A DNA stretch of 9,623 bases from Verrucomicrobia bacterium UBA673 (GTDB lineage: Bacteria > Verrucomicrobiota > Verrucomicrobiia > Limisphaerales > UBA1096). The position numbers were made by a program, and so were the translations under genes. Positions 1 to 6,820 of this stretch are shown in pieces; within the stretch, counting starts at the first letter, position 1, and every line of letters starts with the position of its first letter. Below the pieces are notes generated by a model that saw only the letters and a list, made by a program, of their open reading frames with translations, did not search any database and had not been told where the DNA came from. The stretch lies in assembly GCA_002299785.1 (NCBI GenBank), contig DBNL01000047.1:8536-18158 (forward strand), read 5' to 3'.

Positions 1-580
1 GAATGAATGCATGCACTTCCTGCGCTTGAGCGGACGTGGCTGTTTTGCCAGTGCCTATGGCCCATACCGGTTCGTAGGCGACAACCGTGCCTTCCATTTG
101 TGCTGTGGTCAAGCCTGCCAAGCTGCCCCGAATCTGCATGCCGACGACCTCTTCCGTGCGGCCGCCTTCCCGATCCTCGAGTTGTTCGCCCACGCAGACG
201 ATCGGTTTCAAGCCGGCCTCGTGGGCGGCCTTGGCCTTTGAGGCCACCAATTCGTCCGACTCGCGCTGGTACTGTCGTCGCTCCGAGTGGCCGAGGATGA
301 CATACTTGGCGGAGAATTCCTTTAGCATCCCGGCGGCGATTTCACCTGTGTGAGCGCCGTAGCCGTTTTCGCTCATATTTTGCGCGCCGAGCCGAATATT
401 CGAGTCAATCACCGCCTCGGACACAGCACTCAGTGCGGTGAAAGGAGGGCAGACGGCGATATCGACTTCCGTGACGTCCTTGAGTTCTCGAACCAAGCCG
501 TTGGCCAAGTCGAGTGATTCGGCGACGGTTTTGTTCATCTTCCAGTTCCCGGTGATGATCAGTTTTCGTTCCTTTTCCAT
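1..580 (-). CDS. tpiA: Triosephosphate isomerase, 3'-truncated by window edge
   Basis: Interconverts dihydroxyacetone phosphate and glyceraldehyde 3-phosphate in glycolysis and gluconeogenesis, in the cytoplasm. Translation from the ATG at 580 gives 193 residues before the left edge cuts it; the family is about 250 long, so roughly the last quarter is missing. The three catalytic landmarks of the TIM barrel are visible: Lys14 in GNWKMN, His98 in ILGHSERR and Glu170 in AYEPVWAIGTGKT. The start is fixed by the conserved N-terminus (LIITGNWKMN). It begins only 8 bases after the pgk stop (589), so it is almost certainly co-transcribed with pgk. No Shine-Dalgarno is visible before the ATG, so translational coupling to pgk is plausible (inference). 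The frame is intact throughout the visible part. Confidence 0.97.
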   Translation of the reverse strand, partial: MEKERKLIITGNWKMNKTVAESLDLANGLVRELKDVTEVDIAVCPPFTALSAVSEAVIDSNIRLGAQNMSENGYGAHTGEIAAGMLKEFSAKYVILGHSERRQYQRESDELVASKAKAAHEAGLKPIVCVGEQLEDREGGRTEEVVGMQIRGSLAGLTTAQMEGTVVAYEPVWAIGTGKTATSAQAQEVHAFI

Positions 581-588
581 GTTTAAAA

Positions 589-1821
589 CTATTTGTCGGT
601 CAAGGCCGCGACTCCGGGCAGTTCCTTGCCCTCAAGAAACTCGAGGCTCGCGCCGCCACCAGTGCTCATGAACGTGACTTGGTTGCCGAGGTCGGCCTTG
701 TTCAGAGCCTTTACACTGTCCCCGCCGCCGATGATGCTCTTTGCCCCGTTGGCGGTCGCCTCGCACACGGCCTTGGCCACGGCGAAGGTGCCCCCGGCGA
801 ACCGGGCGTCCTCGAAGATGCCCATTGGGCCGTTCCATAAAATTGTCTTCGCTCCGGCGATCACCTCGCAAAACCTGGCCGACGACTTGGGGCCGATGTC
901 CACACCCTCGACGTCGTCGGGGATGTTTTCACTGTCGTTGGTTCGATGTTCGCCAAAGGCAAAATTGCCATCGATCTCGGTCGGGATGGCGACGATGTTG
1001 TCGGTTGGGATTAAAAACTGCACATTGCGCTCTGAGGCCTTGTCGAGAGCGTCTTGGGCGATGGCCACCTTGTCCCGCTCGACGAGCGACTTGCCGACCG
1101 TGAGGCCCTTGGCAAGCTTGAACGTGTACGCCATCGCGCCACCGATGAGGATCGTGTCGGCTTTGTCGAGCAGCCGATCGATCACCTTGATTTTATCGGA
1201 GACCTTTGCGCCGCCGAGAATAACGACGAATGGGCTTTCGGGTGACTTGAGTTCATCGCCGAGAAACTGCAACTCCCGCTCCATCAGCAATCCGGCAACG
1301 CATTGGCCGTCGCGGGCCTTGAGCACATCGGCCACACCAGCAGTGGAAGCGTGTGCGCGGTGTGCTGCGCCGAAAGCGTCGTTCACGAACACGTCGGCGT
1401 CGCAGGCGAGTTGCTGGGCAAAGGTCGGGTCGTTAGCTTCCTCCTCGGAGTGGTAGCGGACATTTTCTAAAAGCAACAGGCCACCCTTCTCCAGCTTGGC
1501 TACGGCATCCTCGGCGGCTTGGCCAACGCACTGGTTGGAGAAGGCGACCGGTTTGCCGATCAGTCCGGCAAGTTTGTCGGCGACAGGGCGGAGGCTCATC
1601 GATGGCACGCGCTTGCCTTTCGGGCGGCCAAGGTGCGCGGTGAGGATGACTTTTGCGCCGTTCTCGATCATCAACTTGAGAGTCGGCAGGGTGGCGCGGA
1701 TGCGAGTGTCGTCGTTGATGACCATAGCGCCGTCCTGCTCGGCCATGGGCACGTTGAAGTCCACGCGGGTCAGTACGCGTTTACCCTGAAAATCGATGTC
1801 GTTGACAGTTAGTTTGGCCAT
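589..1821 (-). CDS. pgk: Phosphoglycerate kinase
   Basis: Catalyses ATP formation from 1,3-bisphosphoglycerate and ADP, giving 3-phosphoglycerate; cytoplasmic monomer. The 410-residue length is normal for bacteria. N-domain substrate-binding motifs: RVDFNVP (19-25), DDTR (37-40), HLGRP (63-67), ENVRYH (119-124) and NDAFGAAHRAHAS (147-159). C-domain nucleotide-binding motifs: GGAKVSDK (203-210), WNGPMGIFE (329-337), GGGDS (365-369) and STGGGASLEFLEGK near the C-terminus. The ATG at 1821 gives the standard start (MAKLTVNDID). The stop is TAG. It is the first gene of a pgk-tpiA transcription unit with its own promoter in the 95-base gap behind the esterase gene. Gap dehydrogenase is not adjacent. 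There is only a weak AGGG four bases before the start codon. No anomalies seen. Confidence 0.98.
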   Translation of the reverse strand: MAKLTVNDIDFQGKRVLTRVDFNVPMAEQDGAMVINDDTRIRATLPTLKLMIENGAKVILTAHLGRPKGKRVPSMSLRPVADKLAGLIGKPVAFSNQCVGQAAEDAVAKLEKGGLLLLENVRYHSEEEANDPTFAQQLACDADVFVNDAFGAAHRAHASTAGVADVLKARDGQCVAGLLMERELQFLGDELKSPESPFVVILGGAKVSDKIKVIDRLLDKADTILIGGAMAYTFKLAKGLTVGKSLVERDKVAIAQDALDKASERNVQFLIPTDNIVAIPTEIDGNFAFGEHRTNDSENIPDDVEGVDIGPKSSARFCEVIAGAKTILWNGPMGIFEDARFAGGTFAVAKAVCEATANGAKSIIGGGDSVKALNKADLGNQVTFMSTGGGASLEFLEGKELPGVAALTDK

Positions 1822-1845
1822 TAAACCCTGAAAAAAGGGCGCGAG

Positions 1846-1873
1846 ACCATACTTGATAACCGTTAAATGTCAA
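1846..1873 (-). promoter_or_regulatory. Candidate sigma70-type promoter for pgk-tpiA
   Basis: On the minus strand TTGACA (1873-1868, perfect -35) is followed after 16 bases by TATGGT (1851-1846, 4 of 6 to TATAAT, with the key first T, A and last T kept). It lies 25 bases before the pgk ATG, predicting a 5' UTR of about 18 bases. A palindrome, ggtta-a-taacc (1875-1885), abuts the -35 and could be a protein-binding site; no regulator is known from the sequence. Confidence 0.6.
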
Positions 1874-1916
1874 TGGTTAATAACCCTAAAAACCACGAAA
1901 AACAGCCTTTTTTTGA

Positions 1917-3668
1917 CTACAATCGAGGACGAGGCGGCTTGACCGGGGTTCGCCATGGCTGAGCGCCGGTAAGCTTGGTACGGCGCTTGTAAACGCGGTT
2001 GCCGGTGGCAATGTAGAGGGTTTTCCAGTCCTTGCCGCCGAAGGCAGTGTACGACACGCGGTTGGCCAAGCGCGGCTTGGGCAAAATCAGGTGCACGCGG
2101 CCAGGCTGGTCGCAGATTTGCACGCCTAACTCGGTGGCGGCAACGAGCCACCCGTCGCGGCTCACGCACATGCCGTCGAGGTGTCCCTTGAGTGAGTTGG
2201 ATGGCACGTGCATGTAGTAGTACTCCTGCTTGTTCGCTAGAGTGCCGTTGTCGTTAATGGTGTAGCTGTAAATGAACCGGCCGGGGAAGTGCCCGACGAA
2301 CAGCATCGTCTGGTCTGCGCTTATCGTGAGTCCGTTCGGGTTGAGGAAGTTGTCCACGACGATCGCTTGGCCGGATCCTTTGCGGATCATCATTATTTTG
2401 TTTTCAGCCGGGTTGGTGAAATAAATAGTGCCGTCGTGGCTCACCACGAGGTCGTTGCTCTTGACGCCCTCGGCGACGACGGTGCGGTTGGCTGTTTTCG
2501 GGTCCCACGCGGCGATCTGCCCCGTGCCGTTGGCTGCGCCGTATAGCAGGCCGTCCGGGCCAAGGCGCAGGCCGTTAGCACGACCGGTGTTCTCGGCGAA
2601 CAACTCGACTTTGTCGTTGGTGCCAATGCGATAAATTCTCGATACAGGTACGTCGGTGAAAAATACGGTGCCATCCGGCATCGATGCCAAGCCTTCTGCC
2701 CAGCCGTGGCCGGCGCTCAGCAGTTGCCAATCCTCGTCCGGTTCAAGGAAGCGTACCGCCTCATTGAGGCACTGGCCGTAGTGCGTCTTCACCTCGGTAG
2801 CGTCGCTGTGCCAAAGCCAGTGCATCGCGTCGGGGAAAATTGCGTTACCGTGTTTACGGTTGTGTCCGCCCTTGCCCCAGACATGATTTAACTCATAGCC
2901 AGAAAACTTAAACGCGCGTTGGATCATCTGGTTGGCGATCCACCAGTCGCCGCCGTAAATGTTTAGGTCGTTTTCGCCGCCTTGCAGAAAGATACGGAGT
3001 GGCTTTGGCTCGGTTTTACGAATAAGCGTTGAGATCTCGTTGCCGCCGCGAAGGCCGACGTAAGTACCGATAGTAGAATAAACACGGCGAAACGAGTCCG
3101 GTCGGTGCCAGGCAACATTGAAGGCGCAGATCGCTCCGGAGCTGGCGCCGGTGATGCCGCGCTGGTTCGGATCGGGGCTGAACGTGACGCCGTGAGTCCG
3201 CTCGATGTGAGGGAGCAACTCATCGACCAAAAACCGCGAGTAGCGGTTGCTCATGTCGTCGTACTCGAGGCTGCGGTTGAATCGGGCCTGCGCGTTTTCG
3301 TTTTGAGCCGGGACCACGCCGGGATTGACTAGCACACCGATCATCACCGGGATCTCACCCCGGTGGATGAGATTGTCGAGTGCATTGAAGGTAGCACTGT
3401 TGACATAGGCTTCGCCGTCCTGGAATACCATCAGGCTGGCCAGCTGGCTGGGTTTGTACTGGGCTGGCACATAAATCCAGTAGTCACGACTCGTTCCGGG
3501 GTAGACAGTGGAGTTGGCAAATTTGGCTTGGGTAACTTTGCCGCTGGGAACGCCATCCTGCTTTTTCGAGTCGGGATGGACCGGATACTGCTCTTGTTGC
3601 GAGAAGGCGCTTGGCCCGAACAGCGAGCCAGCGATGATGAGCTTGGGCAGAAAAGAAATGATTTTCAC
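1917..3668 (-). CDS. Secreted esterase (EsteraseD/Fes-like) fused to SMP-30/gluconolactonase domain
   Basis: A 583-residue two-domain hydrolase. Numbering is from the GTG at 3668, chosen because it begins a classic signal peptide: Lys2, hydrophobic stretch 3-19, likely cleavage after Ser23 (A-F-S then QQ). An in-frame ATG at 3716 would add 16 residues, and the frame stays open to 3893 but would then overlap carA. Domain 1 (about 60-290) is an alpha/beta hydrolase of the putative-esterase family (PF00756, enterochelin-esterase/CE1-like): nucleophile Ser176 in GASSG, probable acid Asp234 in GGENDLN and His269 in GGHNRKHG. Domain 2 (about 320-560) is an SMP-30 beta-propeller (PF08450) with the expected metal/substrate residues Glu325 (WAEG), Asn405 (SNDL), Asn445 (NPNGL) and Asp498 (LDGM). 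Likely exported, acting on a sugar ester or lactone; the substrate is unknown. The C-terminal tail is basic and proline-rich. No Shine-Dalgarno is visible at either start. Confidence 0.88.
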   Translation of the reverse strand: MKIISFLPKLIIAGSLFGPSAFSQQEQYPVHPDSKKQDGVPSGKVTQAKFANSTVYPGTSRDYWIYVPAQYKPSQLASLMVFQDGEAYVNSATFNALDNLIHRGEIPVMIGVLVNPGVVPAQNENAQARFNRSLEYDDMSNRYSRFLVDELLPHIERTHGVTFSPDPNQRGITGASSGAICAFNVAWHRPDSFRRVYSTIGTYVGLRGGNEISTLIRKTEPKPLRIFLQGGENDLNIYGGDWWIANQMIQRAFKFSGYELNHVWGKGGHNRKHGNAIFPDAMHWLWHSDATEVKTHYGQCLNEAVRFLEPDEDWQLLSAGHGWAEGLASMPDGTVFFTDVPVSRIYRIGTNDKVELFAENTGRANGLRLGPDGLLYGAANGTGQIAAWDPKTANRTVVAEGVKSNDLVVSHDGTIYFTNPAENKIMMIRKGSGQAIVVDNFLNPNGLTISADQTMLFVGHFPGRFIYSYTINDNGTLANKQEYYYMHVPSNSLKGHLDGMCVSRDGWLVAATELGVQICDQPGRVHLILPKPRLANRVSYTAFGGKDWKTLYIATGNRVYKRRTKLTGAQPWRTPVKPPRPRL

Positions 3669-3746
3669 TTGGCACAGGGTAGAGGCGCCAAGCTTGACTG
3701 TCACGCCGGCGCGCATGGGCAAGTTGATCAAAATTTCGCCATGTGC

Positions 3747-3775
3747 TTGCCGATTGGGTGGTGTGTCCCTAATCT
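3747..3775 (+). promoter_or_regulatory. Weak candidate promoter for carA
   Basis: TTGCCG (3747-3752, 4 of 6 to TTGACA), a 17-base spacer, then TAATCT (3770-3775), which keeps the three most conserved -10 positions but only 3 of 6 overall. Initiation would fall at about 3782-3784, almost on the carA ATG, implying a leaderless or nearly leaderless mRNA. This fits the lack of a Shine-Dalgarno there but is weak evidence on its own. Confidence 0.3.
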
Positions 3776-3783
3776 CTCCACCG

Positions 3784-4962
3784 ATGTCTGGCTTGGGACC
3801 AAAAGCCATCCTCGCACTTGAGGATGGCACCATTTTTGAGGGGCAGGCGTTCGGTGCTTCGGCGTCGATCGCCGGGGAGGTTTGTTTCAACACTTCGATG
3901 ACGGGATATCAGGAAATCCTGACCGACCCATCGTACAAGGGGCAGATCATCACCATGACCTATCCGCTCATCGGCAACTACGGTGTCAATGAGCAGGACG
4001 TGGAGTCGTACCAGACGCACGCCAGCGGGTTTGTCGTCCGTGAACTGTCGCCGGTCGTGAGCAACTACCGCGCGGACAGTTCGCTCGGCGACTACATGGA
4101 ACGCAACGGCATTCCCGGCATCCAGGGCATCGACACCCGGGCGCTGACCAAAAAGCTGCGTGTCCGCGGCGCGATGAACGGCTATCTCACGACCGAGAGC
4201 GACGCCACCGCCGAGAGCGCCTTGGCCAAGGCGAAGGAGTGGCCCGGACTGGTCGGCGTCGATTACGTGAAAGAGGTCACCCAAGAGACGGCATTTGCGT
4301 GGGATGAAAACGATGAGTTGAGCCCTGCGTTTCGGCTGCCCAAGGGACCAGGCGAGCTCGACGGCCGCAGCCAGCGCGACCTCATGCCGGCGGCGGACAT
4401 CCCGATTGTTGCCTACGATTTTGGCGTCAAGTACAACATCCTGCGCAAGCTGCGGCAGACTGGTTTTGCGGTGACGGTGGTGCCGGCGGACACACCGCCG
4501 GCGGAGGCGCTCAAGCATAATCCGGCTGGCATTTTTCTCTCAAACGGCCCCGGTGATCCGGCGGCGGTGACGTATGCGGCGGAAACGGTTATGTCGTTGC
4601 TGAAGAAGGGACTGCCAATTTTTGGCATCTGCCTTGGCCATCAAATCCTCAGCTTGGCCATGGGCGGCAAGACGAGTAAATTGAAGTTCGGCCATCGTGG
4701 TGCAAACCAGCCGGTGAAGGATCTCGAGAGTGGCCGAGTGGAGATCACGTCGCAAAACCATGGTTTCACGGTGGAAACCGACTCGCTGCCAAGTGATGTG
4801 GAGGTGAACCGTATTAACCTAAACGACCATACGGTTGAGGGATTGCGGCACAAGACCAAGCCGGTATTCTGCGTCCAGTATCATCCGGAGGCGTCTCCGG
4901 GGCCGCACGACTCGAGCGGCATGTTCGGCGAGTTCTACGAATTGATTGAGAAGCACGGCTGA
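3784..4962 (+). CDS. carA: Carbamoyl-phosphate synthase small (glutamine amidotransferase) subunit
   Basis: Hydrolyses glutamine and passes ammonia to CarB to make carbamoyl phosphate for pyrimidine and arginine synthesis. The 392 residues are full length. The N-terminal CPSase small domain shows the family pattern ALEDG (11-15) and FNTSMTGYQEILTDPSY (35-51). The C-terminal class I glutaminase domain shows NGPGDP (254-259), nucleophile Cys283 in GICLGHQ, SQNHGF (323-328) and the His367/Glu369 pair in QYHPEA. The ATG at 3784 is preferred because KAILALEDG lies at the normal distance; upstream in-frame starts would overlap the divergent esterase gene's leader. There is no Shine-Dalgarno. It is the only plus-strand gene of confidence in the window, stands alone (no carB or pyr neighbour), and is closed by a strong terminator, so it is probably monocistronic. 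Confidence 0.97.
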   Translation: MSGLGPKAILALEDGTIFEGQAFGASASIAGEVCFNTSMTGYQEILTDPSYKGQIITMTYPLIGNYGVNEQDVESYQTHASGFVVRELSPVVSNYRADSSLGDYMERNGIPGIQGIDTRALTKKLRVRGAMNGYLTTESDATAESALAKAKEWPGLVGVDYVKEVTQETAFAWDENDELSPAFRLPKGPGELDGRSQRDLMPAADIPIVAYDFGVKYNILRKLRQTGFAVTVVPADTPPAEALKHNPAGIFLSNGPGDPAAVTYAAETVMSLLKKGLPIFGICLGHQILSLAMGGKTSKLKFGHRGANQPVKDLESGRVEITSQNHGFTVETDSLPSDVEVNRINLNDHTVEGLRHKTKPVFCVQYHPEASPGPHDSSGMFGEFYELIEKHG

Positions 4963-4990
4963 TTTGCTCAAGCGCTTTAAACTCCCCCCT

Positions 4991-5030
4991 GTGAACACAA
5001 AAAAACAGGACGGTGTGTTCACCTTTTTTT
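4991..5030 (+). terminator. Rho-independent terminator of carA
   Basis: Perfect 9-bp inverted repeat gtgaacaca (4991-4999) / tgtgttcac (5014-5022) with a 14-base A-rich loop, then one C and seven T (5024-5030). It starts 29 bases after the carA stop. The hairpin plus U-tract is directional for plus-strand transcription. The stop codon of the possible minus-strand ORF at 5019-5285 lies inside its right arm. Confidence 0.85.
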
Positions 5031-5285
5031 GAGATTGGTAGGCTTTTTTTTGGTTCTACGAAATCTTCCCAGATTGTTGAACAGCTTCTTGTTCCCCTCG
5101 TTTTTCAGAAAAGATTGTGTCAGTGCTTCAGTCGTTTTCAGGTCAACATCCACCAATTCAGTGTTTAGTATTTTGATTTTGAGTCCAACACACGCCAGTC
5201 GATGATAGACAACATGTAAAAGATTCTTCTCATCTTCCTCCGGAGGGCCATCTTCCGTTTCTATGACCTGAAGCTGGACACACAC
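5019..5285 (-). CDS. Possible small hypothetical protein, 88 residues
   Basis: Not recognised. An open frame from a GTG at 5285 encodes 88 residues: an acidic start (ETEDGPPEEDEK at about 9-20), an amphipathic middle with hydrophobic runs, and a very basic C-terminus (RRTKKKPTNLKKR). Support for it being real: GGAAG (5296-5292) six bases before the GTG, varied codon use without obvious repeats, and its place in a gap otherwise without genes. Against: GTG-only start, no recognised domain, AT-rich sequence, and a stop inside the carA terminator, so the two genes would converge and overlap there. The frame is open upstream to about 5351 but has no ATG. The basic tail partly reflects A-rich DNA. 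It is not ribosomal protein S18, which might be expected near rplI. Confidence 0.35.
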   Translation of the reverse strand: MCVQLQVIETEDGPPEEDEKNLLHVVYHRLACVGLKIKILNTELVDVDLKTTEALTQSFLKNEGNKKLFNNLGRFRRTKKKPTNLKKR

Positions 5286-5427
5286 ACAAAACTTCCACGA
5301 TCTTGAAGTGATATCCCGGAAAGTACGCCCTTTTTTCCAGTTGGTTTTGCTTCACCAACCAAAAGCTAAGCACTGCTGAATGCGATTGTAATTGTTGTGT
5401 TCACTAGTCAGCAAACAATTCAATTCA

Positions 5428-5452
5428 TAACCGATAATAAGCAAATCGGCTA
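5428..5452. repeat. Inverted repeat, 8-bp stem
   Basis: taaccgat (5428-5435) pairs with atcggcta (5445-5452) around a 9-base loop; one G-U type pair on the minus strand, otherwise complementary. On the minus strand it directly follows the T-rich stretch GTTTTTAATTTT. It could be a transcript-end or processing hairpin downstream of rplI, but it is not followed by a U-run. Confidence 0.4.
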
Positions 5453-5485
5453 AAATTAAAAACGCGAATCCACACTCACTTCTGA

Positions 5486-5502
5486 GCCCCTTGCAAAGAG
5501 GC
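5486..5502 (-). terminator. Weak terminator-like hairpin after rplI
   Basis: Minus strand GCCTCTT (5502-5496), loop TGC, AAGGGGC (5492-5486): a 7-bp stem with one wobble pair, starting 19 bases past the rplI stop. No U-run follows directly; a T-rich stretch comes about 18 bases later. It is the best candidate for the end of the prs-to-rplI transcript but a poor match to a canonical intrinsic terminator. Confidence 0.3.
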
Positions 5503-5521
5503 AAATCAGTTGGGAATTGGG

Positions 5522-6013
5522 TTACGCTTCAGCCTCGGGCTCCGGCTCAGGGAGGGGGGTGGTGCTTTCCACTCGAACCTTGAGGGTGGTCATAACGTCG
5601 GGGTGCAGTCGCAGTTCAACGTCGTGGTCGCCGATGGTACGGATCGGTTCCGTGAGGTGAACCTTGCGACGGTCGATCTTTATCTCGAACTGCTCGTCGA
5701 GTTGCTCGATAATATTTGCTGGCGTGACTGACCCGTACATTTTGCCGGTGTCGCCGGTCTTGACCTTAAGTTGCAAAATCAGGTGCTTGAAACTTGCGGA
5801 CAGTTCCTTCGCGTCCTTAGCCTCCCGGATTTCACGCGATCGGCGCTGTTTGCGAAGGGCCTCAAGGCGGCGTTCGTTGCCCTGGGTCAACGGAATGGCG
5901 AGCCCCTGTGGCAGGAGATAATTGCGGGCGTAGCCTGTGCTTACGTTGACCTGATCCGATTCTCCGCCCAGACCATCCACATTCTTGATTAAAATAACGT
6001 CAGTTTTAGCCAT
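5522..6013 (-). CDS. rplI: 50S ribosomal protein L9
   Basis: Large-subunit protein near the base of the L1 stalk, with a long helix linking its two domains. 163 residues against about 150 normally. The N-terminal 23S-binding domain shows VILIKNVDGLGGESDQV and then the L9 signature GYARNYLLPQGLA at about 27-39. A charged helix follows (about 48-80, rich in Arg/Lys/Glu), then the C-terminal domain with GKMYGSVTPANI (about 90-101). The extra length is an acidic, proline-rich tail ending PEPEPEAEA. The ATG at 6013 gives MAKTDVILIKN and fits the family; no Shine-Dalgarno precedes it. Last gene of the prs-to-rplI run, 29 bases after the ssb stop. The usual intervening rpsR gene is absent. Confidence 0.96.
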   Translation of the reverse strand: MAKTDVILIKNVDGLGGESDQVNVSTGYARNYLLPQGLAIPLTQGNERRLEALRKQRRSREIREAKDAKELSASFKHLILQLKVKTGDTGKMYGSVTPANIIEQLDEQFEIKIDRRKVHLTEPIRTIGDHDVELRLHPDVMTTLKVRVESTTPLPEPEPEAEA

Positions 6014-6042
6014 GATTCACTTGGTTTGTTAAAAGTTTGTTT

Positions 6043-6486
6043 TCAGAACGGGACGTCGTCGTCCCCGGGGCCGTCAACGGGCGGGCCATCAGCAGGTTGG
6101 GATGGTGGGGGTGGGGAGGATTGCTGCGGGGCAGGGGATCTTTCATCACCCTGTCCGCCTCCAATGAACTCGAATCGATCCAACACAACGCCTAATTTAC
6201 TACGTTTTTGACCGGTACTTTTGTCATCCCATTGGTCAAATTTCAATCTACCCTCGATGTGTATCCCTTTTCCCTTCTGGAAATATTGCCCTATCACTTC
6301 GGCTTGTTTGCCGAAAGCTGTTATATCAATGTACGTGACTTCCTCTTTTTGGTTCCCGTCCTGATCTTTCCAGCGCCGGTTTGTTGCAATTCCAAAACCT
6401 GCGATAGCGGTTCCACTGGGCGTGTAGCGCAGTTCGGGGTCACGGGTCAGGTTGCCCATCAGGATGACTTTATTGAAGCTTGCCAT
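6043..6486 (-). CDS. ssb: Single-stranded DNA-binding protein
   Basis: Binds single-stranded DNA in replication, repair and recombination and recruits partner proteins through its C-terminal tip. 147 residues. OB-fold domain at about 1-108: MASFNKVILMGNLTRDPELRY start, ATNRRWKD loop, VTYIDITAFGKQAE core strand, GKGIHIEGRL strand. A flexible linker rich in Gly, Pro, Ser and Gln follows (about 110-141). The protein ends in DDDVPF, the acidic-Pro-Phe tip of typical SSBs (DDDIPF). The ATG at 6486 is the family start. It sits between rpsF and rplI, a classic position, with a 42-base gap behind rpsF. No Shine-Dalgarno is seen in that gap. Confidence 0.97.
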   Translation of the reverse strand: MASFNKVILMGNLTRDPELRYTPSGTAIAGFGIATNRRWKDQDGNQKEEVTYIDITAFGKQAEVIGQYFQKGKGIHIEGRLKFDQWDDKSTGQKRSKLGVVLDRFEFIGGGQGDERSPAPQQSSPPPPSQPADGPPVDGPGDDDVPF

Positions 6487-6528
6487 GACTTGAATCTAGA
6501 GCAATAGGGGGTGGTTGGTCAATCCGCT

Positions 6529-6816
6529 TTAGCCTGGACACGTGATGAAAACGCGGAAGATATCCTTGATTTTCAGCAGGCGCTTTTTCAGATCGTTGGT
6601 CGCGGCGGGTTCCCCCTCAAACGTGACTTCGAGGTAGAAGCCGTCCGGGTTCTTGCGGTTGGCCACCCTGGCAAAATCCTTCTGGCCGACTGCGTTGAAT
6701 TCGCCGGTTTTTCCGCCGGCCGTGTCTATCTCGGCCGAGATGAGGTTTTGCAGTTCCTCGACGGTGCTTTCACGTCCTGTTTCCTTCAGGATGATTGTCC
6801 CTTCGTATTTCGTCAT
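6529..6816 (-). CDS. rpsF: 30S ribosomal protein S6
   Basis: Small-subunit protein of the platform, which normally pairs with S18 on 16S rRNA. 95 residues, normal for the family. It has the S6 ferredoxin-like pattern: first strand MTKYEGTIIL, helix from about 17 to 31, then FARVANRKNPDGFYLEVTFEG (read as two pieces, FARVANRKNPDG and FYLEVTFEG, at about 48-68), and the last helix and strand LKKRLLKIKDIFRVFIT. It ends without the acidic or glutamate tail seen in some S6 proteins. It starts only 4 bases after the pth stop, with a purine run (AGAAAG) directly before the ATG, so it is probably coupled to pth. First of the rpsF-ssb-rplI series. Confidence 0.95.
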   Translation of the reverse strand: MTKYEGTIILKETGRESTVEELQNLISAEIDTAGGKTGEFNAVGQKDFARVANRKNPDGFYLEVTFEGEPAATNDLKKRLLKIKDIFRVFITCPG

Positions 6817-6820
6817 CTTT

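Larger units (their letters stand above)
5286..5521. other. AT-rich intergenic region with small inverted repeats
   Basis: No convincing gene on either strand between the possible 88-residue ORF and the rplI stop. It is visibly AT-richer than carA or pgk. It contains three short hairpins: GTTGGT/ACCAAC (5340-5345 with 5354-5359, 8-base loop), and the two listed separately at 5428-5452 and 5486-5502. Any promoter for the small ORF would lie here; none was clear. Confidence 0.6.

Noticed and set aside
593..1456. Long plus-strand open frame (287 codons)
   Set aside because: Antisense shadow of pgk, whose minus-strand product has every family motif; the plus translation is low in complexity and unlike any protein family.
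1886..1916. Intrinsic terminator of the esterase gene
   Set aside because: A- and T-runs occur after the stop, but no stem of useful length pairs before a T-run.
3769..4518. Minus-strand open frame (249 codons) inside carA
   Set aside because: Antisense to a clear carA; Arg/His/Val-rich translation typical of a high-GC shadow frame.
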